NCBI GenBank assembly: GCA_903851365.1 | Contig: CAINOB010000082.1 | Coordinates: 71,590 to 127,437 of the forward strand | Reading direction: 5' to 3' | Length of the DNA stretch: 55,848 nt | Source: an uncultured Bacteroidota bacterium | GTDB taxonomy: Bacteria; Bacteroidota; Bacteroidia; Bacteroidales; UBA12481 | In this document: positions 35,397 through 44,442 of the stretch, one piece after another | How positions within the stretch are numbered: position 1 is the first letter of the stretch | Layout of the letters: each line of letters opens with the position of its first letter | Notes under the pieces: generated by a model | What the model saw: the letters and a program-made list of their open reading frames with translations, nothing else | Database searches by the model: none | What the model was told of the DNA's origin: nothing | Program-made: the position numbers and the translations under genes

Positions 35397-36335
35397 TTAT
35401 TTTTTGGGGATATAGGTCAGATGAAACAGGTATTCCGGAATCGACCAGGCGGTTGGATCTGCCTCATAGGCGCAGATAAACAGGGCAACATTGATCTTTT
35501 CGGGGGTTATTTCCTTGATAATAAACTTGCGGGTGGTGGGAAAGTCGAGAATGCCAAAATAGGCTCCGTCGGAGAGAGACACCCATTTTTTCCCGGTCAT
35601 GGTAACGTTGCCATGCGGGGCCGGGACCTCGGTGGCCATCGGATTGGAGATGGCATCAACAACCAAATCTTCCTCATGAAGGGTCCAGGTTGCGCTGGCT
35701 GGAGCGGTATAACTGGCCCCGGAGACGCCCAGATTGTTCGTTTCGTTTCCCAAATTTACATTGGTGTTGGTGGACTTGCCATATAGCGCTGATGCCAGGG
35801 CGATGCCATTTTTTACATCCACTTTGTAACGGCCATCGGAATAAAAGGTGAATTCATTATCATATTCATCACCCAACCCGATGGCGGTGAGCAGATCCTC
35901 TACCAGAGGGAGGATCACCTGCAATGAATTGTCGACTCCGCTGCCTCCGTCCATGCCTTCGGTATAGCCAGAGCTCAGTACCCAGGTTTTGCCGTTGACT
36001 GAAGCAGGACCGCCGGACAGCATCTCGTTTACCGAGGCGGTAATCTCGATTTCTTTGGAAGCTTTGGTGGTGCCGCCCTTGCTGCTGACCGTGAGGTTAA
36101 CGGTATATTTTCCCGACATCAGGTATACATGAACAGGTGCAGCTTCGGTACTTGTCTGACTATCGCCGAAATCCCACAGATAGGAATCGGCATTTTTCGC
36201 CACCGCAGAAAAGGTTACACTGTACCCATTCATGGTGGTCTGAATATCACTGAGAGTGGGCTCTTTAGCGCAGGAGGAGGCTATCATAACCAGGGCAGCC
36301 AAGACCGGAATCAGATGGAATATCGTCTTTTTCAT
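35397..36335 (-). CDS. PKD-domain lipoprotein
   Basis: Start at ATG 36335 (MKKTIFHLIPVLAALVM). About 312 residues; lipobox ASSC. PKD domain at about 35-110 (SYLWDFGDSQTSTEAAPVHV). The remainder is beta-rich and unrecognised, with VNGKTWVLSSGYTEG and a C-terminus IPEYLFHLTYIPKK. It directly precedes the TonB receptor (no gap), so it may be the surface partner that binds the receptor's ligand. Confidence 0.8.
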   Translation of the reverse strand: MKKTIFHLIPVLAALVMIASSCAKEPTLSDIQTTMNGYSVTFSAVAKNADSYLWDFGDSQTSTEAAPVHVYLMSGKYTVNLTVSSKGGTTKASKEIEITASVNEMLSGGPASVNGKTWVLSSGYTEGMDGGSGVDNSLQVILPLVEDLLTAIGLGDEYDNEFTFYSDGRYKVDVKNGIALASALYGKSTNTNVNLGNETNNLGVSGASYTAPASATWTLHEEDLVVDAISNPMATEVPAPHGNVTMTGKKWVSLSDGAYFGILDFPTTRKFIIKEITPEKINVALFICAYEADPTAWSIPEYLFHLTYIPKK

Positions 36336-36474
36336 GGACAAAAGATAAGGCAAAATGATGTATAACCCAATATAACCTTCTTATTTTTAGGTTGATAATT
36401 GAATAACAGAAAGTGGGTTACCTCATCCCGGCCACTCCGTAACCTTCAATCTTGGGGCACTTTTAACAATGAAG

Positions 36475-36631
36475 ATGGCAAGAGGGCAAAAAGGAAAATC
36501 TTAAAGTTAAGAAGAAAGTTTTAAGTGCCCATCCTTACCCGAATTGCGTCGGAGTGCACCCTTTTGTCTTTTGATTGTTGATGCTTTGGACTTTACTTTT
36601 TGCCTTTTTGCCCTCCTGCCTTTTTGCCCTC
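36475..36631. repeat. Two opposed octamer arrays flanking about 100 bp
   Basis: Left: ATGGCAAG, AGGGCAAA, AAGGAAAA (36475-36498). Right, in opposite sense: TTTTTGCC, TTTTTGCC, CTCCTGCC, TTTTTGCC (36597-36628), preceded by CTTTAC. The same layout, with the same CTTTACTTTTTGCC edge, occurs at 48809-49038. The rest of the 36335-36677 gap holds no gene. Confidence 0.75.
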
Positions 36632-36676
36632 ATTATAATTTATACCTTTGAATAACATCCTATCAGATTACGCAAA

Positions 36677-37778
36677 ATGCATAAATTCCGGCTCCTCGTT
36701 TTGCTCTTGTCATTTTCCATAAGCGGGTTCAGCCAAAAATATCCGGTGGAGGGCATTGTTCGCGATGCTCAAACCCGGCAGCCAATCTACGCGGCGAGCA
36801 TCATCGTCAAAAATACCAGTCGCGGCACCTCAACCGGTGATCAGGGTAATTTTAAACTGGAACTCACCGGCTTTCCGGCTGTCCTGTTTATCCAATGCAT
36901 GGGATACACTTTTTGAGGAAGATCCTTATGCCATTGTTGATTTCAAGATTGCCGGGGACCGCCTTGTGGCCCTGGGATATAAAAACGGGAATGAGTTTCG
37001 CAAAGAGGTTTTGCTTGCTGATCTGAACGGTAAAAAAATCAGCAACATAATCTATAAGAATTTTGATTCCATTTACCAGGATTGTCAGGGGCATGTTTTT
37101 GCCTTTTGTGCCGATTCGGTTCTGGAACTTAAATTGACCAGCAGGGAGCTATCGGTGCGTAATAAGTATCCCTCTGCTTTTATCAAGGATTTTATTGCAC
37201 CGGTTTGCAGCATTACGGATTCGCTGATTTTTCTTAAAAAGAGTCCGGTTAATCATCAATACGACAACTATTTCGCAATCCGGAATGATCAATCTGCTTT
37301 TGTGGTTTATGCCTCGGGAGGAATGATGAAGGAATCACAGGCTGCTTCATGGGTTAAATCCTGGGGCGAGCAGGGCGAGGTTATGATTACAATGAAACCC
37401 CCGGAAGCAAGTTCTAAGGGGAACTCCAGTGGCTCAATGAATCAATTCCTTAATATGTATGAGGCCGCAACGATTTTCTTGATCGATGAAAGGGGTGGAA
37501 TCACCCGTGAGGTGGGCATGATCACGAAGCTGAACGGGATCTATTATCACGACATCCATCAGGATTCAGGAACCGGAAAAATATATCTTGAATTTCCGCA
37601 GGGACCATTTACTCATTTTATCGAGATAAATCCGGAGAACGGGCAGGAGGTCAGGCGATTTATGGTGCGGGATTTCCAGCATATTGAAAAGTGCGAATTC
37701 CTCAGTGACCGGTTATATTTCCTTTATCAACCCACTATTGGCAAAAAGATTAAAAAGGTTTTCTCGATCTGGATTTAG
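36677..37778 (+). pseudogene. CarboxypepD_reg-like/propeller-type secreted protein gene with internal deletion
   Basis: The first 79 codons encode a signal peptide (MHKFRLLVLLLSFSISGFSQ) and a carboxypeptidase-regulatory-like domain (VEGIVRDAQTRQPIYAASII, then GTSTGDQGNFKLELTGFPAV). The frame ends at TGA 36914-36916. From WDTLFEEDPYAIVDFK another frame continues for about 290 codons as a propeller-like protein to 37778. The rest of the beta-sandwich domain and the linker are missing, and the two parts are out of frame. A -7 box TACCTTTG (36643-36650) stands upstream. Inactive unless the C-part starts from its own codon. Confidence 0.6.
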
Positions 37779-37809
37779 TCAGCAATTTGTACCAGAAGAC
37801 CATTGAGAT

Positions 37810-38154
37810 TTATTTGAAATTATCCAGTATTCTTTGGCGATCCTCATTTTCTTTTTCGCCCTTTTGGTACAACTCTATGAAGATGATTCTTTGACTTTCT
37901 GGGAAAAAAGCATAAACGAGTCTCAACCCTGAATTTGCTCCGCGACCTTTGAGTGACCGGCAAGCGATCTTTTTTACCTTGATGATACAAGTTTTCAATC
38001 CGAGATTATCTTTCTGAAAGCTGAATGGAGGTCTTTCGTCGGGGAAAATTTCAAGTACTCTCCTTACAACATCGAGATCATCATTCAGTGTCCGAAATTT
38101 TTTCAGGAGGTTTTTCAGGTCCCTCCTGAATTCACTGATTTCATCGAAAGTCAT
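37810..38154 (-). CDS. RelE/HigB-type toxin of a Panacea toxin-antitoxin pair
   Basis: 114 residues, basic, with the compact alpha-beta layout of RelE/HigB mRNA-interferase-like toxins: two N-terminal helices (FDEISEFRRDLKNLLKKF), then strands ending SGLRLVYAFFPESQRIIFIE and the terminal RILDNFK. Start overlaps the antitoxin stop as ATGA, so expression depends on the antitoxin. By family, it would cut mRNA on the ribosome; catalytic residues in this subgroup vary and I cannot assign them. Confidence 0.75.
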   Translation of the reverse strand: MTFDEISEFRRDLKNLLKKFRTLNDDLDVVRRVLEIFPDERPPFSFQKDNLGLKTCIIKVKKIACRSLKGRGANSGLRLVYAFFPESQRIIFIELYQKGEKENEDRQRILDNFK

Positions 38155-38954
38155 TGCACTTCGATTTCATCACCGTAATTTCTCACGGAAAAAGGAGCTT
38201 GCCGATAAAAAGCCAGTTCGTAATTAATTACTTCACCCTCTTTTGAAGCAATCCAGGGCATATCGAGGTGGGAATAATTACTGATGGCTATGGCAGACCA
38301 ATCACTCATTTGTTCAATTACGCGGTCGATAACATCTTTTTCGCTTGCTTTCAGTTGGGATAAATCGGCTTTCTCCAGAGGCAGATATCGGGTTTGCGGA
38401 TACCCGTGATATTCTGTTTTAATTCTTTGCAATTGATTATCTGCAAGCATCTGGTTGATGATGACATCTAACTTTTGGGGAACAGGACCAAATGGAAGCT
38501 TGCGATACCTGGCACCGGTTAAATGTTCTTCGTACTGTTCGAAATAGTTGAAATCAGAAAAATAGAGCAGTTTATACAGCACCGTTTCTCCAACATTTGG
38601 CTTACCGGCACATTTTTCAAGCATATAGAGAAGCACGTTTTTAAATTTGCCGATCTGTAATTTTGGGACTGAAATACGTTCATCGGGATAGCTGATTTTT
38701 GCTTCCCGTATTACATCGGATTCATTACCGATCTGGAAATCAATTGACATAAAATCATCCAGAGAGAATCCAAGCTCAAGAGAAAGAGCCTGAAGTTCCA
38801 TAATGTCGATGCCCCGGTTACCCAGTTCTATCTGGGCAATTGAAGGCCGGGAAATTTTTATACGCCGGGAAACATCTTCCTGCGAGAGTCCCTTTGATTT
38901 GCGAATTTCGGCAATCCTTTGGCCAATTTGTTTTTGAGAAAGTTTTGTGCCCAT
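38151..38954 (-). CDS. XRE-HTH/Panacea (DUF4065) antitoxin
   Basis: 267 residues from ATG 38954; a GTG two codons upstream is less likely. N-terminal helix-turn-helix (about 10-65: RIAEIRKSKGLSQEDVSRRI, SRPSIAQIELGNRGID) binds DNA. Residues about 105-235 form a Panacea/DUF4065 domain (KLLYFSDFNYFEQ, LTGARYRKLPFGPVPQKLD). Panacea proteins neutralise many unrelated toxins; the fused HTH makes this an autorepressor. Antitoxin first, toxin second, overlapping by four bases. A symmetrical operator overlaps the predicted promoter (38960-38989). Confidence 0.85.
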   Translation of the reverse strand: MGTKLSQKQIGQRIAEIRKSKGLSQEDVSRRIKISRPSIAQIELGNRGIDIMELQALSLELGFSLDDFMSIDFQIGNESDVIREAKISYPDERISVPKLQIGKFKNVLLYMLEKCAGKPNVGETVLYKLLYFSDFNYFEQYEEHLTGARYRKLPFGPVPQKLDVIINQMLADNQLQRIKTEYHGYPQTRYLPLEKADLSQLKASEKDVIDRVIEQMSDWSAIAISNYSHLDMPWIASKEGEVINYELAFYRQAPFSVRNYGDEIEVQ

Positions 38955-38959
38955 GAACA

Positions 38960-38989
38960 CAAAAGTAAGTATTGTTTGATAATAAAACT
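38960..38989 (-). promoter_or_regulatory. Promoter and symmetrical operator of the Panacea TA operon
   Basis: On the minus strand, TACTTTTG (38967-38960) fits TAnnTTTG, with TTTA about 21 bp upstream in the -33 place. Between them lies a 22-bp dyad at 38968-38989 with half-sites AGTnTTnTT and AAnAAnACT, all 14 defined bases symmetric. The -7 box ends only six bases before the ATG, so the transcript would be leaderless or nearly so. Confidence 0.55.
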
Positions 38990-39092
38990 AAATAATGATC
39001 GAAAAAAGAACAGTTGTGGTGATATGAATAACGATAGACTTCAGCCTCGGGTGGATCCTGTCAAAAACTGCAATTATTTGTACTTTGGTGCG

Positions 39093-39833
39093 ATGATCCT
39101 CCCGATAAAATTAGAAGCCCGCAATCTGACCAAGCGATTTGGTGAGCAGGTGGCTTTGGATCATATCAACCTGGAAGTAAATCCAGGGGAAATTCTGGGA
39201 TTTCTGGGGCCGAACGGGGCAGGAAAAACCACGGCGATCCGGATGTTTTGCGGTCTGCTTAAACCCGATGAGGGGGAGGTATTGTACAATGGACGGACTT
39301 TGCATGATTTTCCACGTGGCAAGTCGCTGCTCGGAGTTTGCCCGCAAGATAACGTTCAGTGGGAACGGCTCACCTGCCTTGAACAGTTAATTTTTTCAGG
39401 TGAGATTCATGATATGCCCCGGAAGCAGGCGAAAACCAGGAGCATGAGTTTGCTGGATCAGCTCGGTCTAATACCCAACGCAGGAAAGCAGGCTCGGAGA
39501 CTTTCGGGTGGCATGAAGCGGAGGCTGAATATCGCCCTTGCCCTGGTGCATGATCCTTCCTTGCTGATTCTGGATGAGCCGGAGGCAGGTCTCGATCCGC
39601 AAAGCCGGATCCAGATGCGCGAGTTTATCCGCAGCCTGGCGGGAACGCGAACGATTATCCTGACCACGCATAATATGGATGAGGCCGACCGGCTATCCAG
39701 TCGTGTGGCCATCATCGATCAGGGGAGGATTCTCAAAGTGGACACCCCTGAGAATCTCAAGCATGCCAACGGGAACGGAAGCACCTTGGAAGATGTTTTC
39801 ATAGCACTGACCGGAAAAACATTGGACGAATGA
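39093..39833 (+). CDS. ABC transporter ATP-binding protein (ABC-2 exporter type)
   Basis: Start taken at ATG 39093 (MILPIKLEARNLTKRFGEQV); an in-frame ATG at 39024 adds 23 residues unlike the family. About 246 residues. Walker A GPNGAGKTT (39-47), Q-loop Gln 85, signature LSGGM (137-141), Walker B LLILDEPEAGLD (157-168), H-loop His 193. Coupled to the permease by an ATGA overlap. Similar to DrrA/CcmA-like exporters; the substrate cannot be read. Confidence 0.92.
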   Translation: MILPIKLEARNLTKRFGEQVALDHINLEVNPGEILGFLGPNGAGKTTAIRMFCGLLKPDEGEVLYNGRTLHDFPRGKSLLGVCPQDNVQWERLTCLEQLIFSGEIHDMPRKQAKTRSMSLLDQLGLIPNAGKQARRLSGGMKRRLNIALALVHDPSLLILDEPEAGLDPQSRIQMREFIRSLAGTRTIILTTHNMDEADRLSSRVAIIDQGRILKVDTPENLKHANGNGSTLEDVFIALTGKTLDE

Positions 39834-40984
39834 AGCTCTGGGCAATTATACGGAAAAGCTTCACTGAGCAGATCAGGCAATTCTGGATCCTGATCCTGTC
39901 TATCATTATGGCGCCGTTTTTTGTCGGTATATTTTATCTGATCTATAAAAGCACTGCCCTGAACCTCAAGGTTTGCGTGGTGAATCTCGATAAACCGGCT
40001 GCCGGTTCGTCGACCGCAAATTATAGTGCCGAGCTGCTCAAATATCTAGAATCGGTGAAAAACGACACGTTGCCAGTGACTTTCCGGGAAGTTGGCAGCC
40101 GTGCCATTGCGCTGGAGGAGGTGCGGAATAAGAAATCCAATGCTATGATCATTATTCCAGCGGGCTTCTCCGACAGCGTCCGGCTGAAACAGTCGGGTTA
40201 CAAAGTGAGGGTGCCGTTCGAGCTGTCGGGCAACCTCACAGAAACTAACTACATGCTGTCCACCATCCTTGGAATCACCTATGTATCAGGATATATCAAT
40301 GCAGTTACCGGAACGCTGGAGCCCTATCATTTTATTGAAACCCCATCGGGTTTATCCTCTCAGCTGAGTGATTTTCAGGTTGCTATACCCGGATTGCTAA
40401 TCCTGGCCTCCATTATGCTGATGTTTTCGGGGGCTATAGCCTTTGTTGCTGAGCCCGAAAAAAGGACCATGCTGCGGCTTAAACTTTCGCGGATGACTCC
40501 GCTGACTTTCCTCACCGGGGTGACGGTTATTCAGATTCTCGTTGGTCTGGTCAGCATTCTCCTGACTTTGGCAACGGCTTATTTTTTTGGATTCGATTTT
40601 TCTGGTTCGTTCTGGCTGTTTCTGCTGGTATCCACACTAACTTGTCTTTCAGTAATCGGATTCAGCCTGATTCTGGCTGGATGCACGAAATCGGTGAACG
40701 AGGTGCTGGTAGTCGGAAACTTTCCGCTGTTCCTGTTCATGTTTTTCTCAGGAAGCTTTTTCCCGATTCAGGGGGCAACTCTTTTTACGATAGGGGGATA
40801 TCCCTTTACAATACCCGGATTAATGTCGACTTACCACGGTACCGAAGCGCTCAAGCAGATACTTATCTATCAATCGGGGTTCAGTGGGATCTGGCCGCAG
40901 CTGGTATCTCTCACCGGGCTCACCATCATTTATTTCCTCGTCGGCTACTGGATTTATCGGAAACGGCATATGGAAGTTTTCTGA
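39830..40984 (+). CDS. ABC-2 type permease
   Basis: 384 residues. One N-terminal helix (FWILILSIIMAPFFVGIFYL), a large extracytoplasmic domain, then five helices including a core MLMFSGAIAFVAEPEKRTML, and GNFPLFLFMFFSGSFFPIQG, typical of the YhgE/DrrB/ABC2_membrane_3 group. Forms the membrane half of an exporter with the preceding ATPase. Ends one base before the EutBC stop on the other strand. Substrate unknown. Confidence 0.9.
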   Translation: MKLWAIIRKSFTEQIRQFWILILSIIMAPFFVGIFYLIYKSTALNLKVCVVNLDKPAAGSSTANYSAELLKYLESVKNDTLPVTFREVGSRAIALEEVRNKKSNAMIIIPAGFSDSVRLKQSGYKVRVPFELSGNLTETNYMLSTILGITYVSGYINAVTGTLEPYHFIETPSGLSSQLSDFQVAIPGLLILASIMLMFSGAIAFVAEPEKRTMLRLKLSRMTPLTFLTGVTVIQILVGLVSILLTLATAYFFGFDFSGSFWLFLLVSTLTCLSVIGFSLILAGCTKSVNEVLVVGNFPLFLFMFFSGSFFPIQGATLFTIGGYPFTIPGLMSTYHGTEALKQILIYQSGFSGIWPQLVSLTGLTIIYFLVGYWIYRKRHMEVF

Positions 40985-43267
40985 TTACACCTGATTTACC
41001 TTGCACATCTCCTTCAGCAGGTCAGCGGTCTGGATTGCAGCTTCAGCTGGCTGGAGCGCTGTGATAGCAACCCCCGAAACAACTTTTGTAATATCATGAT
41101 CGGTTTTCCCTGCTTTACCCCAGGTGGATCCTGTTGGTGCGGTGATATAGATTGAAAAGGTGTGATGACCGGTTCCGGGGCGTTCTCCAATGATATGAAG
41201 GATGGCATGGGGTCCCGGAAGATTGGCGAAAAGTTTTTCCCCGATACGGTACCCGGCACGTACGCGGCCTGACGTAACTACAATTTTTTTGTGGGCAATT
41301 TTAAAACCTTCTTTTTCGAGCAATCCCTGCAATTTGTCGATATAAGGAATCAAATGTCCCTGGTCGCTGATCGAAAGGGCATCAAGGCCGTCGGATATTA
41401 CCAGCTGAACATTGTATGCCCCGTGATATTTTCGGCGGATAGCTTTTAGTTTCTTCAGTGATGCCTCAGATAGCTTTTCTCCAGAGGCCGGATGCAGGAT
41501 ATAATCACTTCGGTCTGCCGAATTTGTGGTTAGGTTAGTGGCTCCAGGGATGGTTAGTGTGAAGGCCGGATCCAGCACTGACCATATACATTTTCGGGCA
41601 TCGGCATCGATTCCGCGTATTGTTTTATCGAGCGAAGGTTCCAGCTCCGATGGGTCGTTTCCATAACCCCGGGCAATAAATACTCCGTGTTTTTTAATGC
41701 TTTCGAGACGGGTTTGCCCCTCATTAATGATATCCGCATCGCTCCGGATGTCACCTTTTATTCTTTGATATTGCAGAAATACCCACAGCGGATCTCCGAA
41801 ATGAGCAGTTGGTTTTCCTTCTGAATCGATAATCCCGATCTGCTTGAAAAACTCCCACATTCGGTCATTTACCTTGTAGCCGAATTTCTCGCGGATTCTT
41901 ACATGATCCTGAAATCCAGTGGTCAGGTAGCCCAGCATGGGATCGATCTTGGTAGGCAGTGCCATCAGATAAGCCGGATTGGCGGGCATGATCTGATCGA
42001 TACACCAGTCGAGATCATCCAGGGTAATGTCCATATGCAGCGTAGCACATATATCGAGTCCAATGGTGAGCCCATGCATTTTTCCCATAACGATATCCTC
42101 GAGGCAGCAGCGGACGAGCTGATCGCGGAGACGGAAAACTTCAGGGCCGATAAAACCGGCCACATCGTTGAGGTGCACCCAGGGAGCCGCTTCATGTTTG
42201 GCTTCTGCCTGTGCTTCTGCAACCCTGCCTGAAAGCAGGCGTGCGAAGCCATATTTCCGCGATTCATGGATTACCATATCGAATCCATGTGAATGTCCGT
42301 TGGTAAAATCGGCACCCTGACCGGTTTCGAAGTAGAGGCCGTATTTCCCGGTCCGTTTACCCGCCAGCCTGAGCATTTTATAGTTTGTGATATCGAAAGT
42401 GGCGTTGGCACTGTCGCTTCCGGCGATACTCTGGAACCAGATGCTGGTAGTTCCGGGGTGGTCGGCTTCCACCTGTGCCTGAATATCGATATGCGACAAA
42501 ACGCTGTGCGGCATTACTTCCTCGAGACCGAATGTACGAAGGAGATCGCGGAGCGTTAGTTCAATGGCCAGAATCGAATCAGGATTGCTTGAAACGGGAT
42601 TTGTACCCAGCACCACATCGCCCACACCGTAGGACCAGCCATCAAGCACCTGAAAAAAGATATCGTCGGTATTATCCGTCGGTGAGTTGGGTTGCAAGCG
42701 TGCTCCGAGATATCCCCGGGCACCAATATTACTGCCGGGCAGCGGACTGAAAATCCTTGAACCGGCCAGGATGAGTTCATCGTTGCTCATCAGTTTGACC
42801 ACGCAGGCAATCACTTCGCTGTTGAGGCCGGAGGAGGTGATTTTGACTTTTGCAGGGTCACCCGTTAGGATGAACTTTTTAAGTTCGCCGAGCGTCCATC
42901 CGGATACACGATTAGACTCATTAGCATTCAGATGGGTATTGATCAGTGTTAGGAGATCGTCGTTAAGGAGGGGATGCGATACGATATCCGATAGGTGGGT
43001 ATTGGCAAGCAACTCGCGGGCCATACTTCGTGCTGCGTCATCTTTTGCGGCCACGCCAATGATCTGATCGCCTTCCTTGAATTCGTTGGCAGCACCCAGA
43101 AGTTGTTTGTAAAGAATGATATCAAAACCTCCCTTTATGCGAGACATATAGGCAAACAGATCTTCACCGGTATGGATGATTTCCATGGCAAATCCCGGAA
43201 GGTTCGAGAGGGCGAGAACAGCGGCTCCTGCAGCCATCGATTGCAAGAAATAACGTCTGTTGATCAT
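40985..43267 (-). CDS. eutBC: EutB-EutC fused ethanolamine ammonia-lyase with twin-arginine signal
   Basis: 760 residues. Residues 1-28 are a Tat-like signal: NRRYFLQ (Arg 4-Arg 5), hydrophobic AAGAAVLALSNLPGFA. About 30-500 is the large subunit EutB (GGFDIILYKQLLGAANEFKE, YFETGQGADFTNG, GFDMVIHESRKYGFARL, GYLTTGFQDHVRIREKFGYK, HFGDPLWVFLQYQRIKGD). About 589-755 is the small subunit EutC (NVQLVISDGLDAL, HIIGERPGTGHHTFSIYI). The enzyme splits ethanolamine to acetaldehyde and ammonia with adenosylcobalamin. Normally it is two cytoplasmic proteins; fusion plus an export signal is unusual. No eutA, eutT, aldehyde dehydrogenase or shell genes are present. Last gene of a four-gene operon. Activity and location are not proven by sequence. 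Confidence 0.88.
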   Translation of the reverse strand: MINRRYFLQSMAAGAAVLALSNLPGFAMEIIHTGEDLFAYMSRIKGGFDIILYKQLLGAANEFKEGDQIIGVAAKDDAARSMARELLANTHLSDIVSHPLLNDDLLTLINTHLNANESNRVSGWTLGELKKFILTGDPAKVKITSSGLNSEVIACVVKLMSNDELILAGSRIFSPLPGSNIGARGYLGARLQPNSPTDNTDDIFFQVLDGWSYGVGDVVLGTNPVSSNPDSILAIELTLRDLLRTFGLEEVMPHSVLSHIDIQAQVEADHPGTTSIWFQSIAGSDSANATFDITNYKMLRLAGKRTGKYGLYFETGQGADFTNGHSHGFDMVIHESRKYGFARLLSGRVAEAQAEAKHEAAPWVHLNDVAGFIGPEVFRLRDQLVRCCLEDIVMGKMHGLTIGLDICATLHMDITLDDLDWCIDQIMPANPAYLMALPTKIDPMLGYLTTGFQDHVRIREKFGYKVNDRMWEFFKQIGIIDSEGKPTAHFGDPLWVFLQYQRIKGDIRSDADIINEGQTRLESIKKHGVFIARGYGNDPSELEPSLDKTIRGIDADARKCIWSVLDPAFTLTIPGATNLTTNSADRSDYILHPASGEKLSEASLKKLKAIRRKYHGAYNVQLVISDGLDALSISDQGHLIPYIDKLQGLLEKEGFKIAHKKIVVTSGRVRAGYRIGEKLFANLPGPHAILHIIGERPGTGHHTFSIYITAPTGSTWGKAGKTDHDITKVVSGVAITALQPAEAAIQTADLLKEMCKVNQV

Positions 43268-43281
43268 GGTAATGACATTCT

Positions 43282-44442
43282 TTAATGATAAAGAATAAAT
43301 TCGCCGTTAACCAATTCCTGAACCACGGGGGGATGAACCGGATCGCGGTTGGAATCGAATGAGAATGTTCCAAGCACGGTTGGCAGGTTATTGATATTGA
43401 TAAGATTATCCTTTAATTTTTCACTGGTCAGTGGTGCGGACCGTTTTATGGCATCAGCGATTAAATAGATGCTTGTATAGGCCTGGGCAGCGAACTGGTC
43501 GGGCTTTGCACCATAAATTCCTGTATAATTTTTTACAAAATCGGCATTTCCGGGGGTCTCCTCCGTACTGATCCAGGCACTGCCGCAGATGGCTCCCTGG
43601 GCCGCCTGCCCTGCCTGCTGCCAGAGTTTTGATGTATTGAAGCTATTGCCGCCGATAAACCGCACACTCTGCGGGATCCCCATCTGCCTTGCCTTGATCA
43701 TAATTGCCGAAGCCTCATTCACCAGAGCCGCTATCACAATAATATCTGGACTTGCTACCAAAATGCGTGAAAGCTGGCTTCCGAAATCAGTATCTCCCTT
43801 ATGTATTGTTTCGGTGGATACGATGCTCACTCCGGATGTGCTTTCGAGTGATTTTTTAAAGGCGCTGTATGCACCGAGGGTATAAGGATCGTCGTTACCA
43901 TAAATGATGGCAACTTTTGAAAACCCGAGTTTGGCATGAGTTACGGCGACTGTATTTGGAATCACGGATGATTCGGGCAGGCTGTTGCGGAAAATATAAT
44001 CGCCAATTTCAGTAATACCAGGAACGGTATTGGAGATTCCCAATACCACCATTTTATTCCTTTGTGCCAGGGAATCGGCAGGAAAGGCAGAATTGGATGA
44101 AGTAGGTCCGATAATCGCCATCACCTTGTCCACGGAAATCAGTTCACTGTAAATTTTACGGCAGGTTTCTGGTGACGACTGATCATCGAGAAAATACGGA
44201 ATAAACTTAAAACCAACGATATATGATTCCATATTTAACTCGTCGATTGCCATGCTGATCCCATTTTTCTGTATTATTCCATAGGGGCTGAATCCGCCTG
44301 TAAGGGAAACGGCAATACCTATTGGGACCCGCACCACTTCCGGGTCGGTCTTGCAGCCGGCGAGGACAAGAACGAAAAATAAGATCGTGACACGAAACGC
44401 GTGACGCGTGACACGAAACACGTAACGTGGAAGTGGTTTCAC
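43282..44442 (-). CDS. Periplasmic type I solute-binding lipoprotein (LivJ-like)
   Basis: 386 residues. Lipobox VLAGC, then the type I periplasmic-binding fold: VPIGIAVSLTGGFSPYGII, VMAIIGPTSSNSAFPADSLA, KVAIIYGNDDPYTLGAYSAF and GGNSFNTSKLWQQAGQAAQG. Such proteins bind amino acids, amides or small amines. No permease or ATPase gene is next to it, so it may act as a sensor or a feeding protein for the neighbouring lyase. Signal-peptide residues 6-19 (RYVFRVTRHAFRVT) come from a heptamer array. Start overlaps satP by ATGA; 14-bp gap to eutBC. Confidence 0.82.
   Translation of the reverse strand: MKPLPRYVFRVTRHAFRVTILFFVLVLAGCKTDPEVVRVPIGIAVSLTGGFSPYGIIQKNGISMAIDELNMESYIVGFKFIPYFLDDQSSPETCRKIYSELISVDKVMAIIGPTSSNSAFPADSLAQRNKMVVLGISNTVPGITEIGDYIFRNSLPESSVIPNTVAVTHAKLGFSKVAIIYGNDDPYTLGAYSAFKKSLESTSGVSIVSTETIHKGDTDFGSQLSRILVASPDIIVIAALVNEASAIMIKARQMGIPQSVRFIGGNSFNTSKLWQQAGQAAQGAICGSAWISTEETPGNADFVKNYTGIYGAKPDQFAAQAYTSIYLIADAIKRSAPLTSEKLKDNLININNLPTVLGTFSFDSNRDPVHPPVVQELVNGEFILYH
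44387..44428. repeat. Heptamer tandem array in a lipoprotein signal peptide
   Basis: Six 7-bp units: GTGACAC, GAAACGC, GTGACGC, GTGACAC, GAAACAC, GTAACGT. Forty-two bases (14 codons) form the basic n-region of the binding lipoprotein's signal peptide. As 42 is a multiple of three, frame is kept. Confidence 0.8.
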
